A stretch of DNA of 64,000 nucleotides from Pelomonas sp. CA6 (GCF_022549225.1 NZ_JAKZFD010000016.1:1-64000), one strand, 5' to 3'. Counted from the first letter of the stretch, positions 36,815 to 47,067 are shown. Program-made: numbers and translations. The notes: generated by a model not told the origin, from the sequence alone.

Positions 36815-37336
36815 ATGCAAATCAATGCTCCCTGCGTCGTCTCCCTCACCTGGAGACTGGAGGACGCCCAAGGCCAGCCCATCGAGTCGCTGGACCAGCC
36901 GATGGAATTCTTCTTCGGCGGCGAGGATCTGTTCGAGAAGGTCGAGCAGGCGCTGGCCGGCCAGGAAAACGGCTACGAGGTCAGCGTCGCACTGCAGCCC
37001 GAGGACGCCTTCGGCGATTACGACTCCAACCTGGTCTGCTTCGAGTCGCGCGGTCTGTTCCCGGACAACGTGCAGGTCGGCATGCAGTTCGAAGGCCTGC
37101 CCGAAGGCTCGGCGACCGAGGACATGCCACCCGACACCATTTACACCGTCACCGAGGTCTATCCCGAGCATGTGGTGCTGGATGGCAACCACCCGCTGGC
37201 GGGCCTGGGACTGCGCATGCACATCAAGGTCTGCGACGTGCGCGAGGCCACCGATGAGGAGGCCGAGGCCGGCACGTTGGGCGATACCGGCTTCACGGTG
37301 ATGAGCGGCCCGTCGGCGGGCGAGTCCCTCCACTGA
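36815..37336 (+). CDS. FKBP-type peptidyl-prolyl isomerase, SlyD-like
   Basis: 173 residues from ATG at 36815; a TTG two codons upstream also opens the frame. FKBP core split by an IF-type insert: FFFGGEDLFEKVEQALAGQENG (start), SVALQPEDAFGDYD, then the inserted domain with VGMQFEG and DGNHPLAGLGLRMHIKVCDVREA, the SlyD hallmark NHPLAG. It lacks SlyD's His/Cys-rich metal tail. Cytoplasmic folding helper or isomerase. Confidence 0.9.
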   Translation: MQINAPCVVSLTWRLEDAQGQPIESLDQPMEFFFGGEDLFEKVEQALAGQENGYEVSVALQPEDAFGDYDSNLVCFESRGLFPDNVQVGMQFEGLPEGSATEDMPPDTIYTVTEVYPEHVVLDGNHPLAGLGLRMHIKVCDVREATDEEAEAGTLGDTGFTVMSGPSAGESLH

Positions 37337-37372
37337 CGCAGCCTGGGGCGGGGCCTCGCCCTGCTCGCTGCG
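37337..37372. terminator. Possible bidirectional hairpin between FKBP and dut genes
   Basis: CGCAGC and GCTGCG form an outer stem that encloses an inner GGGCG/CGCCC stem, in the 48-base gap between two convergent genes. No T tract. Confidence 0.35.
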
Positions 37373-37384
37373 GCCGGGACGGGG

Positions 37385-37834
37385 TCAGGCCTTGCCGGTC
37401 GACCCGAAACCGCCCTCGCCGCGCGCCGAGGCGTCGAAGTCGTCGACGCGGCGGAAGCTGGCCTGCACCACGGGCACCAGCACCAGCTGGGCGATGCGCT
37501 CCATCGGTTCGATGCGGAAGGCGCTCTGCCCGCGGTTCCAGCAGCTGACCATCAGCTGCCCCTGGTAGTCCGAGTCGATCAGGCCGACCAGATTGCCCAG
37601 CACGATGCCGTGCTTGTGGCCCAGTCCCGAGCGCGGCAGGATCAGCGCGGCCAGCCCCGGATCGCCGATGTGGATGGCCAGTCCGGTGGGAATCAACGTG
37701 GTCTGGCCCGGCTCCAGGGTCAGCGCCTCGTCCAGGCAGGCGCGCAGGTCCAGGCCGGCGCTGCCAGGGGTGGCGTACTGGGGCAGTTGCTCGGCCATGC
37801 GGGCATCGAGCACCTTCAGGTCTATCGTGGTCAT
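37385..37834 (-). CDS. dut: dUTP diphosphatase
   Basis: 149 residues, trimeric dUTPase. The five family motifs are visible, for example [10 protein letters not shown] (motif 1, about 22-31), [15 protein letters not shown] (motif 2), [11 protein letters not shown] (motif 3), MERIAQLV (motif 4) and the C-terminal EGGFGSTG (motif 5). It turns dUTP into dUMP. The last gene of a long minus-strand run, 15 bases after coaBC; dut next to coaBC is common. Confidence 0.97.
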   Translation of the reverse strand: MTTIDLKVLDARMAEQLPQYATPGSAGLDLRACLDEALTLEPGQTTLIPTGLAIHIGDPGLAALILPRSGLGHKHGIVLGNLVGLIDSDYQGQLMVSCWNRGQSAFRIEPMERIAQLVLVPVVQASFRRVDDFDASARGEGGFGSTGKA

Positions 37835-37849
37835 CGCGGGTTCAGGAGT

Positions 37850-39094
37850 TCAGGAGGCGGAGGCCGGGCTCACCGGCGTGTTGAGCCGCTGCGCGATCTC
37901 GCGCACCAGCTCGCGCGCCAGCGTCAGCTTGTCGGCGCGCGAGAGTTCGCGCTGGCCACGGGCATCCACCAGCAGCAGCGCATTGTCGTCCTGGCCAAAA
38001 GTGGCCGGCCCCAGGTTGGCCACGATCAGCGGCACGCGCTTGCGCGCCAGCTTGTCGCGGGCGTTCTTCAACAGGTCCTGGCTCTCGGCGGCGAAGCCCA
38101 CGCACAGCGGCGGCGTCGGCAGCGCGGCCACGGTGGCCAGGATGTCGGGGTTCTCGGTCAGCGCCAGCGCCGGCACGGCGGCCTGGCCGGGCGCGGCGTT
38201 CTTCTTAATCTTGTGTTCGGCCACGTCGGCCGGCCGCCAGTCGGCGACGGCCGCGGTGGCGACAAAGGCGTCCTGGGTCGCGGTCTCGGCGAGCACCGCG
38301 TCCAGCATCTGGCGTGCGCTCTGCACGTCGATGCGGCGCACGCCCTGCGGCGTCGGCAGGTGGACAGGCCCGGCGACCAGGGTCACCTGCGCACCGGCCT
38401 CGGCCGCGGCTCGCGCGATCGCAAAGCCCATCTTGCCGCTGGAGCGGTTGGTGATGCCGCGCACCGGGTCGATCGCCTCATAGGTCGGGCCGGCGGTGAT
38501 CAGCACCCGGCGCCCCGCCAGCAGCTTGGGCTGGAAATGCGCCACGACCCGATCGAGCAGTTGCTGCGGCTCCAGCATGCGGCCATCGCCCACCTCGCCG
38601 CAGGCCTGGTCGCCGGTGCCGGGGCCCAGCAGCTCCGCGCCGTCGGCCACCAGCTGCGCGACATTGCGCTGCGTGGCCGGATGCGCCCACATCTCGCGGT
38701 TCATCGCGGGCGCCACCAGCAGCGCGCAGCGCTGCGCGGGCCGCGCCAGCGCGGTGAGGCTCAGCAGCTCGTCCGCCCGGCCCTGTGCCAGCTTGGCGAT
38801 CATGTCGGCGCTGGCCGGTGCGATCAGCATCGCGTCCGCCTCGCGGCCCAGGTTGATGTGCGCCATGTTGTTGTCCTGGCGGGCGTCCCACTGGCTGGTG
38901 TACACGGGACGGTTGGACAGCGCCTGCAGGGTGACCGGCGTGATGAAGGCCTCGGCGGCCTCGGTCATGATGACCTGCACCGTGGCGCCGGCCTTGACCA
39001 GCAGCCGCGTCAGTTCGGCGACCTTGTAGCAGGCGATGCCGCCGGAAAGGCCCAGCAGCAGATGCTTGCCGGCCAGGGGTGTGGCTTCAGACAT
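37850..39094 (-). CDS. coaBC: Bifunctional phosphopantothenoylcysteine decarboxylase/synthase
   Basis: 414 residues. N-terminal flavoprotein CoaC domain (LLGLSGGIACYKVAEL; catalytic-type His in AHINLGREADAML; PASADMIAKLAQG; APAMNREMW) followed from about 190 by the CoaB ligase domain (ITAGPTYEAIDPVRGITNRSSGKMG, NPDILATV). Together they turn phosphopantothenate and cysteine into phosphopantetheine for coenzyme A. It is 45 bases after trmB. Confidence 0.97.
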   Translation of the reverse strand: MSEATPLAGKHLLLGLSGGIACYKVAELTRLLVKAGATVQVIMTEAAEAFITPVTLQALSNRPVYTSQWDARQDNNMAHINLGREADAMLIAPASADMIAKLAQGRADELLSLTALARPAQRCALLVAPAMNREMWAHPATQRNVAQLVADGAELLGPGTGDQACGEVGDGRMLEPQQLLDRVVAHFQPKLLAGRRVLITAGPTYEAIDPVRGITNRSSGKMGFAIARAAAEAGAQVTLVAGPVHLPTPQGVRRIDVQSARQMLDAVLAETATQDAFVATAAVADWRPADVAEHKIKKNAAPGQAAVPALALTENPDILATVAALPTPPLCVGFAAESQDLLKNARDKLARKRVPLIVANLGPATFGQDDNALLLVDARGQRELSRADKLTLARELVREIAQRLNTPVSPASAS

Positions 39095-39139
39095 GGTGGC
39101 ACTCTATCAGCAGCGCGCCGTTGACCGCGGCGCGTGGGG

Positions 39140-39895
39140 TCAGATCTTGCGCCGGAACACCAGATCCCAGACCCCGTGGCCCAGCCGCAGCCCGCGCGCC
39201 TCGAACTTGGTCAGCGGCCGGTAGTCGGGCTTGGGCGCATAACCCGCCGCCGTGTTCTCCAGCAGCGGCTCGGCCGACAGCACCTCCAGCATCTGCTGGG
39301 CATAGGGTTCCCAGTCGGTCGCGCAATGCAAATAGCCGCCCGGACGCAGATGCTGCACCAGGCGCGCGACAAAGGCGGGCTGGATCAGCCGGCGCTTGTT
39401 GTGGCGCTTCTTGTGCCAGGGATCGGGAAAGAAGATGTGCACGCCGGCCAGAGTGGCGGGCGGGATCATGTGCTCCAGCACCTCCACCGCGTCGTGCTGG
39501 AAGATGCGGATGTTGGGGATGTCCTGCTCGCCGATCAGCTTCAGCAGCGCGCCCACGCCGGGCTCATGCACCTCGCAGCCGATGAAATCATGGTCGGGCA
39601 GGCTGCGCGCGATCTGCGCCGTCGCCGCCCCCATGCCGAAGCCGATCTCCAGCACCACCGGTGCGTCGCGGCCGAAGGTGGCGGCGAAGTCCAGCGCTGC
39701 GGGTTTGAAGGGCAGCACAAACCGAGGCCCCAGCTCGGCCAGCGCCCTCACCTGCCCCGTGCCCATGCGGCCGGCACGGACCACGAAACTGCGGATGGCG
39801 CGGCGCGGTGCCTCCGCGGCCCCGGACGCCTGCGGCTCGTCGGACGGGGTGGCCGGATCCGGCGTGGAGGTCGGGGAAGGAAGGCTCATGGTCAT
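39140..39895 (-). CDS. trmB: tRNA (guanine-N7-)-methyltransferase
   Basis: About 251 residues, start uncertain among nearby Met codons at 39940, 39895 and 39889. It methylates G46 of tRNA. Motif [15 protein letters not shown] is the SAM site, and [17 protein letters not shown] is the TrmB hallmark with the catalytic Asp. The N-terminal 40 residues are Pro/Ser/Glu-rich and probably disordered. Lies 56 bases downstream of deoA. Confidence 0.94.
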   Translation of the reverse strand: MTMSLPSPTSTPDPATPSDEPQASGAAEAPRRAIRSFVVRAGRMGTGQVRALAELGPRFVLPFKPAALDFAATFGRDAPVVLEIGFGMGAATAQIARSLPDHDFIGCEVHEPGVGALLKLIGEQDIPNIRIFQHDAVEVLEHMIPPATLAGVHIFFPDPWHKKRHNKRRLIQPAFVARLVQHLRPGGYLHCATDWEPYAQQMLEVLSAEPLLENTAAGYAPKPDYRPLTKFEARGLRLGHGVWDLVFRRKI

Positions 39896-39951
39896 CGAAA
39901 GAACTGCAGTCGGGCGCGGGATTTTAGGTCCTGCGGCCACCGCCCGCGGGC

Positions 39952-41271
39952 TCAGCCCAGCCGGTCCATCACCAGCGGATGCGCCTGCCAGGGCGCGTCC
40001 GCGTCGATCAGGGTCACGGCCGCCTGCACCTGCGCGACCGCGCGCTGGGCCGCCGCCTCGTCGGCCGCATGCACCAGGGCCAGCGGCTCGCCCGCGGCCA
40101 GCACCTCGCCCAGCTGGCGCATGCCGCTCAGGCCCACGCGCATGTCGATCGCGTCGCCGGGCTGGCGGCGGCCGCCGCCCAGCTCGACGATGACCAGACC
40201 GATCTCACGCGTCTGCATCGCGCAGAGGCGACCCGCGCGCGGCGCCGGCACCGGACGAACGACCGGCGCGGCCGGCAGGTAGGCCTGGGGCCGCTCCAGC
40301 AGATCGGCCGGGCCGCCCAGCGCGGCGACCATCTGCGCGAAGCGCTCCGCCGCCGCGCCGCTGTCCAGCGCCGCCTGCAGCTGGGTGCGCGCCTGCGCGG
40401 TGTCGGGTGCCAGCCCGCCCAGCACCAGCATCTCGGCGCACAGCGCCAGCGTCAGTTCGTGGGTGCGCGGCTCGCGCGGGCCGTCGCCCTTCAGATAGGC
40501 GATCGCGCCCTGCACTTCGAGCGCATTGCCGACCTCCCAGCCCAGCACCTGGTTCATGTCGGTGATCAGCGCGCGCGTGCGCAGCCCGGCGCCCGCGGCC
40601 ACCTCGACGATGCTCTGCGCCAGTTCGCGACCGAACTCCGGCGTCGCGGCGAAGGCGCCGTTGCCGCACTTGATGTCCATCGCCAGCCCCTGCAGCCCGG
40701 CGGCCAGCTTCTTGGACAGGATGCTGGCGGTGATCAGCGGCACGCTCTCGACCGTCGCGGTGACGTCGCGGGTGGCATAGAAGCGCTTGTCGGCTGGCGC
40801 CAGGTCGCCGGTCTGGCCGATGATGGCGCAGCCCAGCCGACGCACCAGCCGGTCGAAGTCGGCCGGCGCCGGCGTGGTGTTGTAGCCCGGGATGGCCTCC
40901 AGCTTGTCCACCGTGCCGCCGGTATGGCCCAGGCCCCGGCCGGCGATCATGGGCACGTAGCCGCCGCAGGCGGCGACCATGGGCGCCAGCATCAGGCTCA
41001 GCTTGTCGCCGACGCCGCCGCTGGAGTGCTTGTCCAGCACCGGACCGGGCATGTCGGGCCAGCTCAGCACGCGGCCCGAATGCATCATCGCGCGGGTCAA
41101 GGCCACCGCTTCTGCGCGGTTCATGCCGCGCAGAAAGACGGCCATGCCCAGCGCCGCCACCTGCCCTTCGCTCCAGCTGCCATCCACCAGGCCGCGCACG
41201 AAGTGCTGAATCTGCGCCTCGTCCAGCGCCCCGCCTTCGCGCTTGGCGCGAATGATTTCCTGAGCCAGCAT
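39952..41271 (-). CDS. deoA: Thymidine phosphorylase
   Basis: 439 residues. Splits thymidine to thymine and 2-deoxyribose-1-phosphate. The family signature is clear: [26 protein letters not shown] (phosphate-binding Lys and SSGG loop), [19 protein letters not shown] and DIKCGNGAF. The start is 2 bases after the deoC stop, so the genes are translationally linked. Pyrimidine-nucleoside phosphorylase is an alternative within the same family. Confidence 0.95.
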   Translation of the reverse strand: MLAQEIIRAKREGGALDEAQIQHFVRGLVDGSWSEGQVAALGMAVFLRGMNRAEAVALTRAMMHSGRVLSWPDMPGPVLDKHSSGGVGDKLSLMLAPMVAACGGYVPMIAGRGLGHTGGTVDKLEAIPGYNTTPAPADFDRLVRRLGCAIIGQTGDLAPADKRFYATRDVTATVESVPLITASILSKKLAAGLQGLAMDIKCGNGAFAATPEFGRELAQSIVEVAAGAGLRTRALITDMNQVLGWEVGNALEVQGAIAYLKGDGPREPRTHELTLALCAEMLVLGGLAPDTAQARTQLQAALDSGAAAERFAQMVAALGGPADLLERPQAYLPAAPVVRPVPAPRAGRLCAMQTREIGLVIVELGGGRRQPGDAIDMRVGLSGMRQLGEVLAAGEPLALVHAADEAAAQRAVAQVQAAVTLIDADAPWQAHPLVMDRLG

Positions 41272-41273
41272 CT

Positions 41274-42032
41274 TCAGTACCCGTGCGAGGCCGGCGTCGC
41301 GCCGGTCTGGCCGGACAACTGCGCCTCGATGTCGTTGAGCAGGCCGCTGGCGCCGAAGCGCAGGCGCTGCGGATTCAGGGCCTGGGCCCCCAGCTTGGCG
41401 GCGGCCAGGTCCAGATAGACCTGGGCCTCGGCCACGCTGCGTATGCCGCCCGAGGCCTTGAAGCCGGCGGCCACGCCGCTGGTGGCGATTTCCTGCAGCA
41501 TCACCGCGGCCGCCTCGGGCGTGGCCGACACCGGGCTCTTGCCCGTGCTGGTCTTGACGAAGTCGGCGCCCGCGGCGAGCGACAGGCGCGTGGCCTCGGC
41601 GATCAGTTCCGGCTGGGCCAGTTCGCCGCTCTCGAGGATGATCTTCAGCGTCAGCCCCTCGGCCGCCTCGCGCACCTCGGCAAGGAAGTCGGCCACCTCC
41701 GCGGTCTGGCCCGCGATCAACGCGCGGTAGGGCAGCACCACGTCGACCTCCTGCGCACCGGCGCGGGCGATCTCATCGATCTCGGCCCGGGTGCGCGCCA
41801 GGTCCAGGCTGCCGTCGGGAAAGTTGGCCACCGCGGCCACGCGGATGGCGCGCGGCAGCGCCTCGCGCGCCTGCGCCGCGAAGCGCGGCCACACACAGAC
41901 GGCCGCCACCGCACCATGCGGGCCCTGCGCGCGCGCGCACAGCCGGGCGATGTCCTCCGCCGTGTCCTGATCGTTCAGGCTCGTCAGGTCCAGGCATTGC
42001 AGCGCCAGTTGCGCCGCGTCACGGATGTTCAT
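41274..42032 (-). CDS. deoC: Deoxyribose-phosphate aldolase
   Basis: 252 residues. Cleaves deoxyribose-5-phosphate into glyceraldehyde-3-phosphate and acetaldehyde. The Schiff-base Lys is in DFVKTSTGKSP, and the proton-relay Lys in GFKASGGIRS; LDLTSLNDQDTAEDI near the start is typical of the E. coli DeoC type. Two bases separate it from the purine nucleoside phosphorylase upstream. Confidence 0.95.
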   Translation of the reverse strand: MNIRDAAQLALQCLDLTSLNDQDTAEDIARLCARAQGPHGAVAAVCVWPRFAAQAREALPRAIRVAAVANFPDGSLDLARTRAEIDEIARAGAQEVDVVLPYRALIAGQTAEVADFLAEVREAAEGLTLKIILESGELAQPELIAEATRLSLAAGADFVKTSTGKSPVSATPEAAAVMLQEIATSGVAAGFKASGGIRSVAEAQVYLDLAAAKLGAQALNPQRLRFGASGLLNDIEAQLSGQTGATPASHGY

Positions 42033-42034
42033 GG

Positions 42035-42892
42035 TCAGCTCCTGAGCGATTCGACCTGGGCCAGCGAGCCCAGCACCCAGCCCAGGTAGTTCGCCGCGCG
42101 CTCGCCAGAGAGCTGGGCCTGCTGCAGCGTCAGCGCATGGGTCAGCGCCTCCTCCGACAGGCCGGCGGCCATGTTGGTCATCAAGGCCAGGCCCATCACG
42201 CGCAGGCCGGCATGGCGGGCCAGGATGGTTTCGGGCACGGTGCTCATGCCCACCGCGTCCGCGCCCCAGGCCGAGAACATGCGGATCTCGGCCGGCGTCT
42301 CGAACTGAGGGCCCAGCGCCCAGACATAGGTGCCCTCGCCCACCGCCAGGTTGTGCGCGCGGGCGACCTTCTTCGCGTGCTCACGCAGCTCGGGATCGTA
42401 GGCCGCGCTCATGTCGGTGAAGCGGTCATTGCCGGGCTGGCCGATCAGCGGCGAGCGCTGCGGCGCGTTGATGTGGTCGGCGATCAGCATCAGGCTGCCC
42501 GGCGGCAGGTGGCTGCGCAGGCTGCCCGAGGCATTGGTCAACAGCAGCAGCTTGACGCCCCAGGCCTTCAGGCTGCGGATCGCGCCGGCCATGCCGGTGC
42601 AGTCGCCGCTCTCGTAGGTGTGGGCGCGGCCGCGCAACATGGCCACGCGCTGTTCGCCCACCTGGCCCACGGCGATTTCGGCCACGTGGCCTTCGACCTT
42701 GGGTTGAGGAAAGGCGGGCAGTTGCGCATAGGCCAGATGCTTCGCATCCTGCAGTTGGTGGATCGCGCCGGACCAGCCGGAGCCCAACACGACGGCGACC
42801 TCGGGGGCCTTTTCGCCAAAGCTGGACTTCAGCGTGGCAACGCTCTGGGCAATGGCGGCATCCAGCGCCGCGCCGCTCAGGGGCAGGGACAT
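42035..42892 (-). CDS. Purine nucleoside phosphorylase, class I trimeric type
   Basis: 285 residues from Met at 42892, which has AAGGAG 7 bases upstream; the frame stays open further but that part is not conserved. Motifs of the PunA/XapA family: VVLGSGWSG, GRAHTYESGD, LLTNASGSLR, ADHINAPQRSPLIG, YVWALGPQFETPAEIRMF (with the Glu that contacts the base) and GMSTVPETILARHAGL. It frees the base from purine (deoxy)nucleosides. Central gene of the salvage operon. Confidence 0.94.
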   Translation of the reverse strand: MSLPLSGAALDAAIAQSVATLKSSFGEKAPEVAVVLGSGWSGAIHQLQDAKHLAYAQLPAFPQPKVEGHVAEIAVGQVGEQRVAMLRGRAHTYESGDCTGMAGAIRSLKAWGVKLLLLTNASGSLRSHLPPGSLMLIADHINAPQRSPLIGQPGNDRFTDMSAAYDPELREHAKKVARAHNLAVGEGTYVWALGPQFETPAEIRMFSAWGADAVGMSTVPETILARHAGLRVMGLALMTNMAAGLSEEALTHALTLQQAQLSGERAANYLGWVLGSLAQVESLRS

Positions 42893-42950
42893 GTGCTTCT
42901 CCTTGGCGCCACCAGGATGCGGCGGCGCGTTTCTCGTTGTTCGTCGTCGA

Positions 42951-43379
42951 TCAGCTGGACCGCAGATGGTCCGGGCCGAAGCTCGCCGGCAGCAGCTGCT
43001 CAAGCAGCCATTGCTGGCGCACGCCGCCCGCGTCGGCGGCCAGCACCAGCAGTTCGGTGGGCTGCGCGAATTCGCGCAGCTTCTGGCGGCAGCCGCCGCA
43101 GGGCGTGATGATTTCCGGGCCGGGCCCGGCCACCAGCACCGCGCGGGCGCGGCGGCCCCCGCCCATGATCATGTGTCCCAGCGCATTCGTCTCGGCGCAC
43201 CAGCCCTGCGGATAGGCGGCGTTCTCCACGTTGCAGCCGGCGTGGATGCGGCCCAACTCGTCCAGCACCGCCGCGCCCACCCGATAGCGGGAGTACGGCG
43301 CGTAGGATTGCTCGCGGGCCGCCAGCGCGGCGCGCAACATCTGCTGCAGCAGATCGTCGGAAAGACTCGGGGCGTTCAT
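42951..43379 (-). CDS. cdd: Cytidine deaminase
   Basis: 142 residues from Met at 43379, the short tetrameric type. Zinc ligands and catalytic Glu are in CNVENAAYPQGWCAETNALG (one Cys plus the Glu) and PCGGCRQKL (two Cys). The start YAPYSRYRVGAAVLD is typical. It turns cytidine and deoxycytidine to uridine forms. Starts 7 bases after the second permease gene. Confidence 0.95.
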   Translation of the reverse strand: MNAPSLSDDLLQQMLRAALAAREQSYAPYSRYRVGAAVLDELGRIHAGCNVENAAYPQGWCAETNALGHMIMGGGRRARAVLVAGPGPEIITPCGGCRQKLREFAQPTELLVLAADAGGVRQQWLLEQLLPASFGPDHLRSS

Positions 43380-43386
43380 GGGGCGA

Positions 43387-44361
43387 TCACCGTTCCTTGA
43401 CATAGGGGCGCGACAGCGCCTTGGGCGCCACGGCCTGGCCGATGAAGCCGGCCAGCAGCACCACCGTCAGCACATAGGGCAAGGCCTGGACGGCCTGAAC
43501 CGGCACCTCGCCGCCGCCCAGCGCCGCCGGCAGCGTGACGCCCTGCATGCGTATCGCCACCGCGTCCAGGAAGCCGAACAGCAGGCAGGCCAGCAGCGTC
43601 GGGATGGGCCGCCACTTGCCGAAGATCATCGCGGCCAGCGCGATGAAGCCACGCCCCGCGGTCATGTTGGGCGAGAACGAAGCATTCTGCGCCAGCGTCA
43701 GGTAGGCGCCACCCAGGCCGCAGAGCACGCCGTTGAGCATCAGCGCAGCGTAGCGCAGGCGCGGCACGGACACGCCGGCGGCGTCCACCATCGCCGGGTT
43801 CTCGCCCACCGCGCGCAGGCGCAACCCGGGCCGGGTGCGCTCCAGGAAGAACCACACCACCAGCACCAGCGCGAACGCCAGATACACCAGCGTGTTGTGG
43901 CTCAGCAGCCCGTGGCCGACGATGGAACCGAGCCAGTCGCCCGCCGCGGGCTCCGCCCAGCGCGTGGCCAGGCCGGTGATGCGCTGCTCTGCCGCGATGG
44001 GCGGCGTTTGCCCGCCCTGGTTGAACCAGGCGATGCCCAGCACCACGGTCAATCCGGCGGCCACCATGTTCAGCGCGACACCGGAAACAACCTGATCGCC
44101 GCGATGCGTCACGCAGGCAAAGCCGTGCACGGCCGACATCGAACAAGCCACCAGCACCGCCGCCAGCAGGCCCAGCGGCATGGAGCCGTAGACGCTGGTC
44201 ACGGCCGCGGCGGCGAAGGCGGCGGCCAGCATCTTGCCTTCCAGCCCGATGTCCACCACCCCCGAGCGCTCGGACAGCAGGCCGGCGAGCGCCGCGAACA
44301 GCAGCGGCGTGGTGACGCGCAGCGTCGACCCCAGCACCGAGGCGATCAGCACCTCATCCAT
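43387..44361 (-). CDS. ABC transporter permease, nucleoside (BMP-type) uptake
   Basis: 324 residues, about nine transmembrane segments, the YufQ/NupQ-like permease of BPD_transp_2 type. LLSERSGVVDIGLEGKMLAAAF near the start is the characteristic coupling/ligand stretch. It overlaps the preceding permease gene by 8 bases and is followed by cdd after 7 bases. Confidence 0.92.
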   Translation of the reverse strand: MDEVLIASVLGSTLRVTTPLLFAALAGLLSERSGVVDIGLEGKMLAAAFAAAAVTSVYGSMPLGLLAAVLVACSMSAVHGFACVTHRGDQVVSGVALNMVAAGLTVVLGIAWFNQGGQTPPIAAEQRITGLATRWAEPAAGDWLGSIVGHGLLSHNTLVYLAFALVLVVWFFLERTRPGLRLRAVGENPAMVDAAGVSVPRLRYAALMLNGVLCGLGGAYLTLAQNASFSPNMTAGRGFIALAAMIFGKWRPIPTLLACLLFGFLDAVAIRMQGVTLPAALGGGEVPVQAVQALPYVLTVVLLAGFIGQAVAPKALSRPYVKER

Positions 44362-45475
44362 GAGTCTTCACCTCGGAACGTTGGACGCAGGCATAGAGCC
44401 TGGCGAACAGCGGCGCGCTGACCATGGCCATCGCGCCGGCGAACAGCACGATCAGGCCCTGCACCGTCACCACCATCTCGCGGCTGAAGCCCTGCAGCTC
44501 GAAGGACAGCTCCACGCCGCCCTGGTAGAGGATGCCGAACAGCAGCGACGCCAGCACGATGCCGACCGGATGGTTGCGGCCCATCAAGGCCACCGCGATG
44601 CCGGTGAAGCCGGCGCCCGCCACGAAGTCCAGCGTCAGCTTGCCCTGCACGCCGGAAATCTCGTTGACGCCCACCAGCCCGGCCAACGCACCCGACAGCC
44701 CCATGGCCGCCAGCACCTGCCAGCGCGGCGCGATGCCCGCGTAATGCGCGGCACTGGGGTTGGCCCCCACCGCGCGCAGCACATAGCCGGCGCGGCTGCG
44801 CCACAGGAACCACCAGACGAAGACGCAGGCCAGCAGCGCCAACACGATGGACAGGTTCAGCGGCGACGACGGCAGCTCCAGCCCCAGCCGGGCGGCCAGT
44901 TCATGGATGGCCGGCATGCGCGCCGAGTCGGCGAAGGCCTCGCTCTCCACCGACATAGAGCCCGCCGGGCGCAGCCAGTTCACGAGCAGATAGCCGTTCA
45001 GGCTGGCGGCGAGAAAGTTGAACATGATGGTGGTGATCACCACATGGCTGCCACGCCAGGCCTGCAGATAGCCCGGCACCGCCGCCCACAGCATGCCGAA
45101 GCCGGCCGCCGCCAACACCAGCAGCGGCAGCATCAGCGCCGCCGGCAGCTTGGGGCCCAGCCACAGCGCCAGCAGGCCCACGCCGATGCCGCCCAGCGTG
45201 GCCTGGCCTTCGCCGCCGATGTTGAACAGGCCGCCATGGAAGGCCACGGCCACCGCCAGCCCGGTGAAGATGAAGGTCGTCGTGTAGTACAGCGTGTAGC
45301 CCAGGCCGCGGGCACTGCCCAGCGCGCCGTTGAGCAGCACCGTCAACGCGTCCCAGGGGCTCTGGCCGATCACCAGCACCACGCCCCCGGCCACCAGCAG
45401 CGCCACCAGCAGGTTCCACAGCGGCAGCAGCACCAGGTCCATCCAGCGCGGCATCGTCAGCGCCTGGCTGCTCAT
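44354..45475 (-). CDS. ABC transporter permease, nucleoside (BMP-type) uptake
   Basis: 373 residues, YufP/NupP-like partner permease with about ten transmembrane segments. FHGGLFNIGGEGQATLGGIGVGL and GYVLRAVGANPSAAHYAGI are the family marks. The ATG overlaps the ATPase stop codon by 4 bases (ATGA). Confidence 0.92.
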   Translation of the reverse strand: MSSQALTMPRWMDLVLLPLWNLLVALLVAGGVVLVIGQSPWDALTVLLNGALGSARGLGYTLYYTTTFIFTGLAVAVAFHGGLFNIGGEGQATLGGIGVGLLALWLGPKLPAALMLPLLVLAAAGFGMLWAAVPGYLQAWRGSHVVITTIMFNFLAASLNGYLLVNWLRPAGSMSVESEAFADSARMPAIHELAARLGLELPSSPLNLSIVLALLACVFVWWFLWRSRAGYVLRAVGANPSAAHYAGIAPRWQVLAAMGLSGALAGLVGVNEISGVQGKLTLDFVAGAGFTGIAVALMGRNHPVGIVLASLLFGILYQGGVELSFELQGFSREMVVTVQGLIVLFAGAMAMVSAPLFARLYACVQRSEVKTHG

Positions 45476-47067
45476 GGCTCAGCCCTCCCCGTCTCGGACG
45501 CGGCGGTGTCGGGCTGCGCCGCCATCAGCAATCCCAGGGTCTTTTCGTTGCATTCGTGAATCGCCAGTTCGCCAGTGATGCGTCCGCAGTTCATCACCAG
45601 CACGCGGTCGGACAGGGCCAGGATCTCGTCCAGCTCACTGGACACCACCAGCACCGCGCAGCCCTCGTCGCGCAGGCGGCGCAGCTGGCCGTGGATGAAC
45701 TCGATGGCACCGATGTCCACGCCGCGGGTGGGCTGGCCCACCAGCAGCACCGCCGGCTTCTGGTTGATCTCGCGCGCCAGGATCAGCTTTTGCTGATTGC
45801 CGCCGGAGAACTTGGACGAGCCCAGCTCCGCGTTGCGGGGGCGGACGTCGAACTGTTCCATCATCTGACGCGTCTGGCTGCGCATATGGGCTTGGTCCAT
45901 GCCCAAGCCCAGCGGCGCGGCGCGGTACTGCGCCTGTTCGTGATAGCCCAGCGCCGCGGTCTCCCAGGCCGGGAAGCTCAGCACCATGCCCAGCAGGTGT
46001 CGGTCCTCGGGCACGTGGGCGAGCCGGAAGGCGCGCGCGCTGCGCGGGTCCAGCCAGGACTGGGCCGAGAAGCTGCGGCCAGCCAGCGACAGCCGACCCG
46101 CGTCCGGCGCGCGCATGCCTGACAGCAGCTCCAGCAGCTCGCTTTGCCCGTTGCCCGACACGCCGGCCACGCCGACGATCTCTCCGGGACGCAGCGACAG
46201 GCTGACCTCCTTGAGCAGCGCCACGCCGGCCTCGCTGCGCAGACTGAGCCCCTCGGCGCTGAGCACCGGGGCCTGGGCCTGCGGCGCGCCGTCCATGTCC
46301 GGCCGCGCCAGGTTGACCTTGCGGCCCACCATGCTTTCGGCCAGATCCTCGGGGCTGGTGTCGGCGATCGCGCAGGTCTTGATCACCTCGCCGGCGCGCA
46401 TCACCGTGACGGCATCGCACAAGGCCATCACCTCGCGCAGTTTGTGCGTGATCAGCAGGATGGTGGTGCCGCGTTCGCGCAGCCGGCGCAGCACCTCGAA
46501 GAGCTGGTCGGTTTCCTGCGGCGTCAGCACCGCGGTGGGCTCGTCCAGGATCAGGATGCGCGCGCCGCGGTAGAGCGCCTTCAGAATCTCCAGCCGCTGC
46601 AGCTCGCCCACCGGCAGCTCGGACACCAGGGCGTCCAGGCGCACATGCAGCCCGGTCTCCTGCATCAGGCGGTCCAGCTCGCGGCGCACGCGGCGCTGCG
46701 CGGCGCCGAGGAAGAAGCCGCCTTCGGCGCCCAGCATCACGTTGTCCAGCGCGCTCAGCGTCTCGACCAGCATGAAGTGCTGGTGCACCATGCCGATGCC
46801 CAGCGCGATGGCCTGGTGCGAATTGCCGATCTGCACACGCCGGCCATTCACCTCGATATGTCCCTCGTCGGCAAGGTAGTAGCCGTAGAGGATGGCCATC
46901 AGCGTGCTCTTGCCCGCGCCGTTCTCACCGATCAGGCCATGCACGGTGCCCGGCGCCACGCTCAGATGGACGGCGCGGTTGGCCTGCACGGCGCCGAAGC
47001 GCTTGGAAATGTCGCACAGACGGACAGCGGGCGGCACGCCCGGGCCGCCGCGTGGAAGTTCAGCCAT
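45472..47067 (-). CDS. ABC transporter ATP-binding protein with two ATPase domains, nucleoside uptake
   Basis: 531 residues, two ABC domains in tandem as in RbsA/YufO. Domain 1: GENGAGKSTLMAILYG (Walker A), ELPVGELQRLEILKALYRGARILILDEPTAVLTP (signature and Walker B). Domain 2: GVSGNGQSELLELLSG, where the Walker A Lys is Gln, and SGGNQQKLILAREI with its own signature. A degenerate second Walker A is common in this subfamily. It lies 30 bases after the binding-protein gene. Confidence 0.94.
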   Translation of the reverse strand: MAELPRGGPGVPPAVRLCDISKRFGAVQANRAVHLSVAPGTVHGLIGENGAGKSTLMAILYGYYLADEGHIEVNGRRVQIGNSHQAIALGIGMVHQHFMLVETLSALDNVMLGAEGGFFLGAAQRRVRRELDRLMQETGLHVRLDALVSELPVGELQRLEILKALYRGARILILDEPTAVLTPQETDQLFEVLRRLRERGTTILLITHKLREVMALCDAVTVMRAGEVIKTCAIADTSPEDLAESMVGRKVNLARPDMDGAPQAQAPVLSAEGLSLRSEAGVALLKEVSLSLRPGEIVGVAGVSGNGQSELLELLSGMRAPDAGRLSLAGRSFSAQSWLDPRSARAFRLAHVPEDRHLLGMVLSFPAWETAALGYHEQAQYRAAPLGLGMDQAHMRSQTRQMMEQFDVRPRNAELGSSKFSGGNQQKLILAREINQKPAVLLVGQPTRGVDIGAIEFIHGQLRRLRDEGCAVLVVSSELDEILALSDRVLVMNCGRITGELAIHECNEKTLGLLMAAQPDTAASETGRAEP